DNA of 64,000 nt from an uncultured Bacteroidia bacterium (GCA_902769525.1 CACXPG010000012.1:49433-113432), one strand, 5' to 3'; positions 17,589 to 26,235 are shown, numbered from the stretch's first letter. Numbers and translations: made by a program. The notes: generated by a model not told the origin, from the letters alone.

Positions 17589-18767
17589 TTACTTGATAAC
17601 AACAACGCGGTTGAGCTTGTTGTCAGTCTTGCTGAACTCATCGGTTCCGCCAAGGTTCTTCTCGGAAATCTTGTAGTTTCCGCCGCAAGCCTTGATGATA
17701 CCAAGAACTGCATCCAGACGAGCCTGTCCGAGCTTGTCGTTGATCTTAGGAGTACCAGTTGCGCTGTCAGCTGCACCAACGATCTCGAAAGTACGATCCT
17801 TGTTAGTAGCCATAGCGGTCTCAACAAAGTACTTGATGCTGCTCTTCTGAGCGTCGGTAAGAGTGCTCTTGCCGAGTGGGAAGTAAACTGCAAATGGAGA
17901 AGGAACTGTCTTGGTCTCACCAGGAACATAAACGGTCTTTCCGCCCTTATCCTTTGCCCTTTCAGCTGCAAGTTCGTCCTGAAGCTTCTTGTTCAGGTCG
18001 TTAGCATCCTGGAGAAGCTTGTTCAGATCCTTGATCTTGTTGTTGTAAGGAGTTACGTCAACAGGAGCGTGAGCTCTTGAGAACTCCCTGTTCTTGAACT
18101 GATAAGCAAGACCGAGAGATGCAGAAGCAACGAACTCTCTGCGGCGTGCACGTGAATCAGCGTCAAATCTCTGGTTAACAACGGTCTGGTTGATATCCAG
18201 GGTGATGTCCAAAGCCTTGGCAACACGGAACATGTTGTAGATACCAGCGGTTACTGCAAGTTCAGTATCGTGGTGTCCTGCAATCTTCTTGTTCCACATA
18301 ACGCCAGCTCCGAGGTAAGGAGCGATGTCCCAGAATCTGTCAGATCTGTAGCCACTGATAGCGTTGGAAATGTTCCACATGATGTCGCCTCTGATGTAGT
18401 TAATAGCCATCTTCTGCTTTGCTCCAGCGATGTATTCGTTGTAAGCGTTTGGAAGTGGACTGTGTCCATAAGCCTTGATACCATAGTATCCCAGTCTGAG
18501 ACCTACACAAGGGGTAACCCACTTGCCAATGTAGCCCTGAACTGCAGGAGCAAGTCTCTCCTTGAAGAAATCGATCTCGTGATCGTTCTCGCCCTGATAC
18601 AGGTTAACTCCACCGGCTGCACCGATGAACATGTTGTCAAAGAGACGGTTAGTCTCGTAAGGGCCTCTGAGAGTCTGAGCCTCAGCACCCTTGATTACCT
18701 GCGCATTTACGCTAGCTGCAGCAACAGCGCAAATGGCAACTGTCAAAAAGAATTTTTTCATGGTCAT
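17589..18767 (-). CDS. OmpA family protein (second of tandem pair)
   Basis: The protein has 392 residues and is a paralogue of the gene at 16206 in the same orientation. It has a signal peptide, a barrel domain (MFIGAAGGVNLYQGENDHE), the coiled-coil linker IKDLNKLLQDANDLNKKLQDE and a peptidoglycan-binding OmpA domain. Starts at 18767 (MTMKKFF) or 18761 (MKKFF) are both possible; the second is the more usual signal-peptide form. It has a separate promoter with an untranslated leader of about 75 bases. The barrels have diverged far more than the OmpA domains, which points to sequence homogenisation. Confidence 0.93.
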   Translation of the reverse strand: MTMKKFFLTVAICAVAAASVNAQVIKGAEAQTLRGPYETNRLFDNMFIGAAGGVNLYQGENDHEIDFFKERLAPAVQGYIGKWVTPCVGLRLGYYGIKAYGHSPLPNAYNEYIAGAKQKMAINYIRGDIMWNISNAISGYRSDRFWDIAPYLGAGVMWNKKIAGHHDTELAVTAGIYNMFRVAKALDITLDINQTVVNQRFDADSRARRREFVASASLGLAYQFKNREFSRAHAPVDVTPYNNKIKDLNKLLQDANDLNKKLQDELAAERAKDKGGKTVYVPGETKTVPSPFAVYFPLGKSTLTDAQKSSIKYFVETAMATNKDRTFEIVGAADSATGTPKINDKLGQARLDAVLGIIKACGGNYKISEKNLGGTDEFSKTDNKLNRVVVIK

Positions 18768-18848
18768 TTAAATGATTTATGTTTAAATAGTTTAAAATCC
18801 CTGTAATAAATGGAGATACTCGCTGTTTAGATACTCCAATATTCGTTG

Positions 18849-18856
18849 CAAATGTA
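18849..18856 (-). promoter_or_regulatory. -7 box for second OmpA-family gene
   Basis: TACATTTG on the minus strand. The leader that follows contains an 8-base direct repeat, GAGTATCT. Confidence 0.7.
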
Positions 18857-18911
18857 ATAATAATTTCTTCGACTGCAAATTTTTTTGGCAAAAAACCTCT
18901 TAAAGCCGTGC

Positions 18912-21716
18912 TTATTCCGGGTTTTCTATCACAGTAAGCCTGTTTCCGGCCTCAATTATAGCCTTGGCAGCGTTTTGTACACTTTCTTTTGTGACAAAAT
19001 TGTTAATATTCTCCTCTGTAATGTTGGTGTCATACCCGTACAGGTAGTAATTCTCGAGCAGGTTGGACCAGTAAGAAGGGTTCTTCTTGGATTCCGGGAT
19101 GTTTTTCTTCATCATCTCGATGGTCTTGCCGAGTTCCTCGTCAGTAGGGCCTTCGGCAGCAAGAGCCTCAATACCCTTGTAAACCTTTTCCAGCAGAACC
19201 GGAGCCTTGTCCTTGGAAGTCTCGAACGATACGGAGAAGTAGTTTCTCTCGTTAGGAAGAGATGACACCTGTCCGCTGATTCTCGGGCTGTAGGTTCCTC
19301 CGTCCTCCTCTCTGAGGGAAGCGATATAGCGCATATTCATAATATATGTCATTGCTCTGGTAACGACGGAGCTTTCCATATCCTTCTTCTGAGGACGCTG
19401 GTAAACAACATATGCATAAGTGTTAGGATTCTCCATCTTCACGCTCTTCTCCACTAAATTGATTCCGTCTGCAGGGTAGAGCTTGTGGTCAACGATAGCC
19501 TTGCCTTTCTTGCTCTTCACAGGCAGGGAGGCAATGTATTTCTCGACCAGAGGCCTCATAGTCTCCACGTCAAAGTCTCCCACGATGAACACCTTTGCTC
19601 CCGCAGCGTCGCCGAAGATCATGCTGTTGCCTTTGCGGATGTCAGCGGCGGAAACCTTCTCAACCATTTCCTTTCCGAACATGGTGGTTCTCGGGCTGTT
19701 GTTGGTCATAGCCTTAGCCAGCATCATCTGGTACTGGTACTCAGGGTTGCTCTCGATGTTGGCGGCAATGGTCTTCATCTGGGTCATGGTGGTCTCAAAC
19801 TCGGCATCATCGCATCTTGGCTGGGTGAAGCTCAGATACAGCAGCTGGAGAGCGGTCTCGATATCCTTTGTAGAAGAGGATGCGTTGACTCCACTGTGGC
19901 TGTCGTTGATGAAAGTCCGTGCATTGGCGTTCTTTCCGGCGAGCATCTTCTCCACCATATTGGCAGAGAACTGGCCTACGCCGGCGTTGCTGCCGTAGAA
20001 ATACTGAACGTTGTCGTCAAAGCTAGGAAGAAGCTCTTCAGGAAGAATGGACTGTCCGCCGTCCTGGAGCAGGGTAAATGAAACCCTGTCCTTGCGTACA
20101 TCTGTCGGATACAGGTAAACCTGCACTCCGTTGCTCAGAGTCCACTCTGTGCAGTCGATATAGCCCTTACCCTCTTTCTTGACCTTTCCTGCCTTGATTG
20201 AAGACGGGTCTACAAACTCCTTAGGAATCTCCTCGCCCTTTGGAGCCTCGATCTCTGCGTCAAAGCCTTCTTTCACAAATTCCACGAGCTGGCCCTCTGC
20301 TGGAAGTTTAGCCTCGTCCTTCTTTGGAGCGACGAGCATCATTACACTGCCTTCCAGGGAAACAAGTCCGGCAGAAATGGCCTTGTTCAATGTCTCGCAC
20401 TTAACCTGGCTGAAGATCATCTGGGCGAGCTGGTTCTCTACCTTAGGTTCGCAGTATGGATAGTTGTTGAGGAAATACTGCACTATCTCGTTGGCCAGCT
20501 GACCGTTTGTACGAGTGGCAGCCCTGTCTTCCTGAGCCTGGTATGAACGGAGGATGTTTGCCTTAGCCCTGTCAAACTCGTCCTGGGTGAAGCCGTACTG
20601 GCTTGCCTGGCGGAGAATCTTCACTACAGAGATGATAGCCTCGCGGATCTTTCCTTCTTTCGGAGTGAGGCTGAAAAGGCTTGCATCCTTTACCTGGTTA
20701 AGGCTTATGTTTGCAAACTGTGCGGCCATAAACGGAGCTTCAAGTTTCTTGCTCTCGTCAGAAAGTCTCTCGTTTACAATGCTGACAATCATATCCTTGA
20801 GAATGTCCTGGGCAAAATAAGCTACAGTGTTGCGGAGGTCTTTAGGAAACGCGTCCTCTTTCTTGACAAAAACCAGGCTGGTTGTGGTGATTTCTGGATC
20901 GGTGAACACCAGAGAAAGAGGTTCCTCGCTGGTAGGGATGTCTATTACTTCCTTTTCAGGAGCGTTCTCCTTTTTAGGTATTACGCTGAAAATCTCCTTG
21001 ATCCTGCCCTCGATGTAGTCCACATCAACATCGCCGACAACTATTATTGCCTGGTTTCCAGGATAGTACCAAGTCTTATAGAAGTTCACCAGTTCCTGCG
21101 GGTCAAAGGTGGAAAGGCACTGCTCGTCACCGATGATATTGCAGTCTGCGTACTTGGAGCCCTTGTACAGTATCTTGAACAAGGCTTCCTGCTGCCTTCT
21201 CTGGGCATTGTTTCCGCTTCTCCATTCCTCAATGATAACTCCCCTCTCCTTCTCGATCTCGCCGAAGTCGTTGGTCACGAAAGCAGCGTCGTTCTGGAGG
21301 ATTACCAGTGCGGTGTCCATCAGATTCTTGTTGTCTGTAGGAATTGTGCTAAGGGTATATACAGTCTGCTCCACGCCTGTCATCGCGTTGATGTTGGCTC
21401 CGAAGATCAGACCGTTCTTCTCCAGGTAACTCATCATCGTGTTGCCAGGGAAGTCCTTGTTGCCGTTGAAGCACATGTGCTCCAGGAAGTGCGCCAGACC
21501 TCTCTGGGCAGGAGTCTCGTTGATAGCGCCGACATTGGTGGCGATATAGAACTCCGCCCTGTTTTCAGGGTTGGCGTTATGTCTAATATAATAGGTAAGG
21601 CCGTTGTCCAGTTTTCCGGTGCGGACTGCAGGATCCAGCGGCATTGGCGGCATCTGCTGGCCGAAGCTCACAGCGGCAACCAGCAGGCATGAAATCAAAA
21701 AGAAAAACTTCTTCAT
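18912..21716 (-). CDS. M16 family zinc metallopeptidase, double-length
   Basis: The protein has 934 residues with a signal peptide ending near VSFGQQ. The inverted zinc motif HFLEH (76-80) lies in the N-terminal domain, with the distal zinc-binding glutamate expected in the DFGEIEKERGVIIEE helix near 155. Two M16 halves are present, the second lacking HxxEH as in pitrilysin-type enzymes. It is probably periplasmic and degrades peptides. It is monocistronic; a 7-base inverted repeat overlaps its promoter box. Confidence 0.93.
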   Translation of the reverse strand: MKKFFFLISCLLVAAVSFGQQMPPMPLDPAVRTGKLDNGLTYYIRHNANPENRAEFYIATNVGAINETPAQRGLAHFLEHMCFNGNKDFPGNTMMSYLEKNGLIFGANINAMTGVEQTVYTLSTIPTDNKNLMDTALVILQNDAAFVTNDFGEIEKERGVIIEEWRSGNNAQRRQQEALFKILYKGSKYADCNIIGDEQCLSTFDPQELVNFYKTWYYPGNQAIIVVGDVDVDYIEGRIKEIFSVIPKKENAPEKEVIDIPTSEEPLSLVFTDPEITTTSLVFVKKEDAFPKDLRNTVAYFAQDILKDMIVSIVNERLSDESKKLEAPFMAAQFANISLNQVKDASLFSLTPKEGKIREAIISVVKILRQASQYGFTQDEFDRAKANILRSYQAQEDRAATRTNGQLANEIVQYFLNNYPYCEPKVENQLAQMIFSQVKCETLNKAISAGLVSLEGSVMMLVAPKKDEAKLPAEGQLVEFVKEGFDAEIEAPKGEEIPKEFVDPSSIKAGKVKKEGKGYIDCTEWTLSNGVQVYLYPTDVRKDRVSFTLLQDGGQSILPEELLPSFDDNVQYFYGSNAGVGQFSANMVEKMLAGKNANARTFINDSHSGVNASSSTKDIETALQLLYLSFTQPRCDDAEFETTMTQMKTIAANIESNPEYQYQMMLAKAMTNNSPRTTMFGKEMVEKVSAADIRKGNSMIFGDAAGAKVFIVGDFDVETMRPLVEKYIASLPVKSKKGKAIVDHKLYPADGINLVEKSVKMENPNTYAYVVYQRPQKKDMESSVVTRAMTYIMNMRYIASLREEDGGTYSPRISGQVSSLPNERNYFSVSFETSKDKAPVLLEKVYKGIEALAAEGPTDEELGKTIEMMKKNIPESKKNPSYWSNLLENYYLYGYDTNITEENINNFVTKESVQNAAKAIIEAGNRLTVIENPE

Positions 21717-21750
21717 ATCTATAAAATTAAACTGTTTTCAAATTAGACGC

Positions 21751-21773
21751 AGTGTAGCCTGCAAAACTACACT
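21751..21773. repeat. Inverted repeat overlapping the M16 peptidase promoter
   Basis: AGTGTAG and CTACACT are perfect 7-base arms with a 9-base spacer. The repeat covers the -7 box at 21762-21769, as an operator would. Confidence 0.65.
21762..21769 (-). promoter_or_regulatory. -7 box for the M16 peptidase gene
   Basis: TAGTTTTG on the minus strand, about 45 bases before the ATG at 21716. Confidence 0.7.
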
Positions 21774-21862
21774 ATTTTTTCATCTATTCTGAAACAGCAC
21801 CAATAAAAAGATGCAAAAAGCCATTAAGATGTTGCCAGATTTGGAGGTTTGAAGGTTTTTAC

Positions 21863-21870
21863 TATCTTTG
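21863..21870 (+). promoter_or_regulatory. -7 box for the rpsF operon
   Basis: TATCTTTG, with TTTG at 21840-21843 about 19 bases upstream. It lies downstream of an in-frame ATG at 21849 and so excludes that start for rpsF. Confidence 0.8.
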
Positions 21871-21899
21871 CAGCCCATTTACAAACAAAATTTTTAGAG

Positions 21900-22274
21900 A
21901 TGTTAAAGAATTACGAAACCGTTTTCATTGCAACTCCCGTTTTGTCTGAGACCCAGATGAAGGAAACGGCGGCCAAATACATCTCCCTTATCAAGGAGAA
22001 CGGCGGCACAGTTGTCAATGAGGAAGATTGGGGGCTGAAGAAACTTGCCTACCCTATCCAGAAGAAGACCTCCGGATTCTACCATCTGGTTGAATTCCAG
22101 GCTGAACCATCATTTATCGACAAACTCGAGACTCAGTACCGTCGCGACGAGAGGATCATCCGTTTCCTCACTTTCGCTATGGACAAGGACGCAGTGGCTT
22201 ACGCCGAAAAGAGAAGAGCCAACAGAGAAGCAAAGAACAGCGCTTCTGCTGAAAAGAAAGAAAACAACGAATAA
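21900..22274 (+). CDS. rpsF: 30S ribosomal protein bS6
   Basis: The protein has 124 residues. It begins [17 protein letters not shown] and shows the bS6 pattern [19 protein letters not shown] and [13 protein letters not shown]. bS6 binds bS18 on the platform of the small subunit. A C-terminal tail of about 25 charged residues ([10 protein letters not shown] and onward) extends the core. The ATG at 21900 is chosen because the -7 promoter box lies at 21863-21870. There is no Shine-Dalgarno upstream, in contrast to the next two cistrons. First gene of rpsF-rpsR-rplI, with no ssb or priB in between. Confidence 0.96.
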   Translation: MLKNYETVFIATPVLSETQMKETAAKYISLIKENGGTVVNEEDWGLKKLAYPIQKKTSGFYHLVEFQAEPSFIDKLETQYRRDERIIRFLTFAMDKDAVAYAEKRRANREAKNSASAEKKENNE

Positions 22275-22275
22275 C

Positions 22276-22281
22276 AGGAGG
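22276..22281 (+). promoter_or_regulatory. Strong Shine-Dalgarno for rpsR
   Basis: AGGAGG lies 7 bases before the rpsR ATG, ideal spacing. Almost no other gene in the window has one. Confidence 0.85.
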
Positions 22282-22288
22282 ATCAGTT

Positions 22289-22567
22289 ATGGCACAGAGA
22301 AATGAAGAAAATGCAGATATCCGTTATCTGAACCCTGTTACCGTAGAGGTAAAGAAGAAGAAGTACTGCCGTTTCAAGAAGGCAGGCATCAAGTATGTAG
22401 ATTACAAGGACGCAGAGTTTCTGAAGAAGTTCCTCAACGAGCAGGGAAAGATCCTTCCTCGCCGTCTTACCGGAACCTCTCTGAAGTTCCAGAAGAAGGT
22501 GGCCCAGGCTATCAAGCGCGCACGCCACATCGCTTTGCTCCCTTATGTTACTGACCTTTTGAAATAA
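22289..22567 (+). CDS. rpsR: 30S ribosomal protein bS18
   Basis: The protein has 92 residues. It shows the bS18 core [19 protein letters not shown], then [31 protein letters not shown]. It pairs with bS6 near the 3' end of 16S rRNA. In Bacteroidetes ribosomes bS18, bS6 and bS21 are known to line the pocket that hides the anti-Shine-Dalgarno. This makes the perfect AGGAGG in front of this cistron notable, since it could allow feedback on bS18 translation. It starts 14 bases after the rpsF stop. Confidence 0.96.
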   Translation: MAQRNEENADIRYLNPVTVEVKKKKYCRFKKAGIKYVDYKDAEFLKKFLNEQGKILPRRLTGTSLKFQKKVAQAIKRARHIALLPYVTDLLK

Positions 22568-22572
22568 GGAGG
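22567..22572 (+). promoter_or_regulatory. Strong Shine-Dalgarno for rplI
   Basis: TAAGGAGG overlaps the rpsR stop codon and lies 7 bases before the rplI ATG; it is fully complementary to the 16S rRNA tail. Confidence 0.85.
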
Positions 22573-22579
22573 AGAGATT

Positions 22580-23065
22580 ATGGAAATTATTCTTAAGGAA
22601 GATGTCCGTCACCTTGGACACAAGAACGACATAGTTACCGTAAAAGACGGTTACTTCAACAATTTCCTCCTTCCTAACGGACTTGCTATAAAGGCTACCG
22701 AGTCTGCAAAGAAGCAGCTCGCCGAGACCATCAAGCAGAGAGCCCACAAGGAAGAGAAACTCGTTGCCGACGCTAAGGCTATCGCCGAGAAGCTCGCTGC
22801 AGTTTCAGTTACCATCCCTACCAAGGTCAGCCAGAGCGGCAAGATCTATGGTTCTGTAAACAACATCCAGGTTGCCGAGGCTCTTGCAGCCCAGGGATTC
22901 GAGATCGACCGTCGCAAGATCGAGCTCAAGGATGCTGACAAGATTTCTGAAATCGGAACTTACGATGCAATCATCGACATCTACAGAGGTGTTGAGGCAA
23001 CCGTAAAGGTTATCGTAGTTGACGAGGAAGGAAAGGTAACAGAGAAGAAAGAGAACGCTGAATAA
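22580..23065 (+). CDS. rplI: 50S ribosomal protein bL9
   Basis: The protein has 161 residues. The N-terminal rRNA-binding domain has the bL9 signature (VRHLGHKNDIVTVKDGYFNNFLLPNGLAI). It is followed by the long connecting helix and a C-terminal domain (KIYGSVNNIQVAEALAAQGFEIDRRKIEL). It is the last gene of the operon, which ends at the strong terminator at 23081-23117. A perfect Shine-Dalgarno precedes it. Confidence 0.96.
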   Translation: MEIILKEDVRHLGHKNDIVTVKDGYFNNFLLPNGLAIKATESAKKQLAETIKQRAHKEEKLVADAKAIAEKLAAVSVTIPTKVSQSGKIYGSVNNIQVAEALAAQGFEIDRRKIELKDADKISEIGTYDAIIDIYRGVEATVKVIVVDEEGKVTEKKENAE

Positions 23066-23080
23066 GCGATCTCACCAGAC

Positions 23081-23117
23081 AAAAGAAAGGGCGGACAGTT
23101 TGTCCGCCCTTTCTTTT
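23081..23117. terminator. Bidirectional terminator between rplI and the H1-like gene
   Basis: A 17-base stem around AAAGGGCGGACA/TGTCCGCCCTTT with a GTT loop, flanked by A-rich and T-rich ends. It can end both convergent transcripts. Confidence 0.92.
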
Positions 23118-23136
23118 ACAATACTGTAGCAGCGAT

Positions 23137-23589
23137 TTACTTCTTTACAGGAGCTTTCTTTGCTGCAGGCTTCTTTGCAGGAGCAGCCTTCTTTGCAGGA
23201 GCAGCCTTCTTTACAGGAGCAGCCTTCTTTGCAGGGGCAGCCTTCTTTGCAGGAGCAGCCTTCTTTACAGGGGCAGCCTTCTTTACAGGAGCAGCCTTCT
23301 TTGCAGGGGCAGCCTTCTTTACAGGAGCGGCTTTCTTTGCAGGGGCAGCCTTCTTTACAGGGGCAGCCTTCTTTACAGGAGCAGCCTTCTTTGCAGGGGC
23401 AGCCTTCTTTGCAGGGGCGGCCTTCTTTACAGGAGCAGCCTTCTTTACAGGAGCAGCCTTCTTTACTGCAGGTTTTACTTCTGCCTTCTTTTCAGCAACT
23501 TTCTTTGCTACGGGCTTCTTTGCAGCTGGCTTTGCAGCTGGCTTTGCGGCAGCCTTCTTAGGAGCGGCCTTCTTTGCTTTTGTTACCAT
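23137..23589 (-). CDS. Histone H1-like lysine/alanine/proline repeat protein
   Basis: The protein has 150 residues and is composed almost entirely of Lys, Ala, Pro and Val. After MVTKAKKAAPKKAAAKPAAK it consists of about 16 six-residue units KKAAPA or KKAAPV, encoded by an 18-base tandem repeat across about 23150-23470, and ends in PVKK. Proteins of this composition resemble the C-terminal tail of histone H1 and the bacterial Hc1/Hc2, AlgP and HctB type, and bind nucleic acid without a defined fold. A chromatin-condensing role is inferred. It is the last gene of the leftward acyltransferase-DUF4831-pepD series. The repeat invites length variation between strains. Confidence 0.85.
   Translation of the reverse strand: MVTKAKKAAPKKAAAKPAAKPAAKKPVAKKVAEKKAEVKPAVKKAAPVKKAAPVKKAAPAKKAAPAKKAAPVKKAAPVKKAAPAKKAAPVKKAAPAKKAAPVKKAAPVKKAAPAKKAAPAKKAAPVKKAAPAKKAAPAKKPAAKKAPVKK
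23151..23470. repeat. 18-base tandem repeat inside the H1-like gene
   Basis: Units alternate between forms coding KKAAPA and KKAAPV and differ by single-base changes (GCAGGA/GCAGGG, TTTGCA/TTTACA). The two unit types are intermixed irregularly. Confidence 0.9.
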
Positions 23590-23617
23590 AATATTAGTGT
23601 TTTGAGTTAGTTGGAGT

Positions 23618-25084
23618 CTAGCCGCGCTTGGAAGCAGGTGCGTTCTTGAGAAGCTCTACAAGATACTTCCAGCATTTGTCAACACTCTCGATGTTCACTC
23701 TTTCGTCTGGTGAGTGAGGAGAGAAAATTGTAGGACCGAAGGATATCATATCCCACTCAGGATATGTAGCTCCGAGAATACCGCACTCCAGACCGGCGTG
23801 AATACCTGTTACCTCAGGTTCCTTCTTGTAGAGTTTCTTGTAAACTTCCTTGGAAACCTTGAGGATAGGAGAATTCATGTCGAGCTGCCAGCCTGAATAG
23901 CCGCCGCTGAAGGAGCATTTTCCTCCTGCCAGTTCAACGATAGCCCTCATGCTCTCGGCCAGTTCATACTTCTCGGAATCGATGGAACTTCTCATAAGAG
24001 AGTGAATCTTGATGGTCTTGGCATCCTGCTGGATGATAGCCATGTTGTTGGATGTCTCAACGAATCCCGGAACGGTGTCACTCATTCTCCAAACTCCGTT
24101 AGGAATTGAAGCGATGGCCCTGACAATAGCCAGTGCAGTGTTCTTCTCGATGGCTGGAGCCTTCTCCTTTACTGGCGCTGTGGTTATCTTCAGGTCCTTG
24201 TCTGTATACTGGTATTCCAGAGTGGCCTCTTTGCGGATCTTTGAAACGTGGAGAGCGAACTTCCTCTCGTTCTTCTTAGGAACAGCGATGATTGCGTGAG
24301 CGTCTCTTGGGATGGAGTTGCGGATGCTGCCGCCGCTGATGCACACAAGACGGGCGTTCAAATCTCTCATTACAGGAAGCAGGACTCTTGCCAGAATCTT
24401 GTTGGCGTTTGCCCTGTAGAGAACGATATCCATTCCGGAGTGTCCGCCAATCAGTCCGCTGACAGCAACTTTCTTGAATACATATCCTGCAGGAACTTTC
24501 TCTGTCTTGTAGTTGAAGGTAGCCTCGCCGTCAAGACCGCCTGCGCATCCTACATAGAGGATACCCTCTGTCTCGGAGTCCAGGTTTACAAGAATCTCGC
24601 CCTTGAGAACGCCTGGCTTCAAAGCCCTTGCACCAGTCATTCCAGTCTCTTCGTCCACTGTGAAAAGGCACTCGATAGGGCCGTGCTGCATCGTCTTTGA
24701 CTGCAGAACTGCAAGAGCCATTGAGACACCCATTCCGTTGTCAGCTCCCAGGGTAGTGCCGGTTGCATAAACGAGGTCACCCACAATTCTAGGCTTGATA
24801 GGATCTGTCTCGAAGTTGTGCTTTACGTCCGGATTCTTCTGAGGAACCATATCCAGGTGAGCCTCGAGAATCAGGCCGGCCTTCTTCTCCATTCCCTTGG
24901 TAGCAGGCTTGCGGATAACAACGTTTCCGATTTCATCCTTGATAGTCTCAAGACCAAGCTTCTTTCCGAAGTTGTAAACGAATTCGACTGCCTTATGTTC
25001 TTTCTTGGATGGACGAGGAACTTTTGCAAGTTCGCTGAAAATTGTCCAAACTTCCTTTGGTTGTAATTGATCGATAGTTTTCAT
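23618..25084 (-). CDS. pepD: Aminoacyl-histidine dipeptidase (M20, PepD)
   Basis: The protein has 488 residues, the family length. The metal and catalytic residues are in LEAHLDMV (His76), GTTLGADNGMG (Asp near 116), VDEETGMTGA (Glu-Glu near 145) and NLDSE, with the C-terminal histidine in GIHAGLECG. The lid domain lies between about 190 and 390. It is a cytosolic dipeptidase for Xaa-His and other dipeptides, which suits the POT peptide importer encoded 2 kb away. It has no signal peptide. It follows the DUF4831 gene by 21 bases. Confidence 0.95.
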   Translation of the reverse strand: MKTIDQLQPKEVWTIFSELAKVPRPSKKEHKAVEFVYNFGKKLGLETIKDEIGNVVIRKPATKGMEKKAGLILEAHLDMVPQKNPDVKHNFETDPIKPRIVGDLVYATGTTLGADNGMGVSMALAVLQSKTMQHGPIECLFTVDEETGMTGARALKPGVLKGEILVNLDSETEGILYVGCAGGLDGEATFNYKTEKVPAGYVFKKVAVSGLIGGHSGMDIVLYRANANKILARVLLPVMRDLNARLVCISGGSIRNSIPRDAHAIIAVPKKNERKFALHVSKIRKEATLEYQYTDKDLKITTAPVKEKAPAIEKNTALAIVRAIASIPNGVWRMSDTVPGFVETSNNMAIIQQDAKTIKIHSLMRSSIDSEKYELAESMRAIVELAGGKCSFSGGYSGWQLDMNSPILKVSKEVYKKLYKKEPEVTGIHAGLECGILGATYPEWDMISFGPTIFSPHSPDERVNIESVDKCWKYLVELLKNAPASKRG

Positions 25085-25105
25085 CAGTATCTTGTTTAAA
25101 TCGTA

Positions 25106-26185
25106 TTATTTTCCCAAAGCTAAATCCAGAGGAAAGTAGCATACATTTCCAAACTGGTAAACTGGAATTCTGGTCTGGCCCAAAACAGTCTGGCCATCCA
25201 GAATACGGGCAGTCACGACAAGCGGCATCCTATAGGCAATCTTGCCCTTGGAAGCTGCTATATCTTCTGCGGAAATCTCAGGGGAAATCTTTCCTTCAGT
25301 AACTGTAATTTCCAGATAGACAGGCCTTCCTGACATATTGTCTGCAGGCAGCAGACCCTGCGTGTCGGATATTCTGCAAACCACATAGTTCTGTTTTGCG
25401 TTCTTTGCCCTAGGCACAACTTCAAAGCTTGCCTGCTGAACGGCAACCGTTGTCTTTCCTGTAAACAGAGAAGTGTACTCGCTCTCCAGCTTACTGATTC
25501 TGTCAATTGCACTGCCGAGAGCTTCTCCGCTATAGTTGGCGTCTGTGTCTCCTGTGAGGATATCTATTTTCTTTTCGCGAAGACGGAAAATAAGCTGTGC
25601 TGTTTCCTCCGCTTTTTTCTCTGCGCTCTTTGCTACGGTCTGGGTCTGCGGAACTGCAATTTTCTCGACTTCCCCATCCTCGTTGGTGACAGTCTTGTAA
25701 AGCTGAGTCGTCTGTGTAGCGAGGTTTGCAACAGCTTCATTGAAAGACGGTTGCACTGGAGACGGAAAACGCATCTGAGAGTTGTCCCCGTTAATGTAGC
25801 CAGGTGCCACGATCAAACCCTGGGAGCAGAGCGAGAGAAAATTGGCGCTCGCGTTTTTGGAGTTTCCGATATTGAAGGCAACACTCAGGTTCTGGTCTGC
25901 CTCAATCATAGGAGTTATCTCCACTTCTTCTATCACACAGGATTTCTTTGAAGAGCGTTCTGCGCTGACACCCAGATACTTGTCAGAGAATGAAGCATAA
26001 GGTCCAGCGGTAAAGTTCCGTAGAGAAACCTTTAGTGAAACTCTGATAGAAGTCTGGGGAAGAGAGTATACGACAGCACCCTGCGGAGCAGCGTCAGATC
26101 CCTTGAAAAGCTGTGAATAAGAAGGAGTTGCAGCCAGAAGCAAGAATGCCGCAACCATTATAGGTATCCTTTTGGAAATGCGCAT
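25106..26185 (-). CDS. DUF4831 family secreted protein
   Basis: The protein has 359 residues. The start at 26185 (MRISKRIP) gives a signal peptide ending near SYSQ; the ORF can be extended 15 codons upstream, but that adds a polar leader. Features typical of DUF4831 are VVYSLPQTSIRVSLKVSLRNFTAGPYASFSDKYLG near the N-terminus and a region with repeated aromatic strands, followed by a helix (AEETAQLIFRLREKKIDILTGD) near 195-215. The family is confined to Bacteroidetes and has no known function. It is probably periplasmic. Gaps of 50 and 21 bases to its neighbours suggest co-transcription. Confidence 0.75.
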   Translation of the reverse strand: MRISKRIPIMVAAFLLLAATPSYSQLFKGSDAAPQGAVVYSLPQTSIRVSLKVSLRNFTAGPYASFSDKYLGVSAERSSKKSCVIEEVEITPMIEADQNLSVAFNIGNSKNASANFLSLCSQGLIVAPGYINGDNSQMRFPSPVQPSFNEAVANLATQTTQLYKTVTNEDGEVEKIAVPQTQTVAKSAEKKAEETAQLIFRLREKKIDILTGDTDANYSGEALGSAIDRISKLESEYTSLFTGKTTVAVQQASFEVVPRAKNAKQNYVVCRISDTQGLLPADNMSGRPVYLEITVTEGKISPEISAEDIAASKGKIAYRMPLVVTARILDGQTVLGQTRIPVYQFGNVCYFPLDLALGK

Positions 26186-26235
26186 TTTCTTAAAAGCTAA
26201 TGTTATGCAATTATAATAATTATTTGTCAATAATA

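Noticed and set aside
18781..18848. Direct repeat GAGTATCT in the OmpA leader as a regulatory site
   Set aside because: Only 8 bases, with one of several possible pairings; too weak to call.
23160..23561. 133-codon plus-strand frame with QPSLQE repeats
   Set aside because: Mirror image of the KAAP repeat; the minus-strand product has a known compositional family and a start codon placed after pepD.
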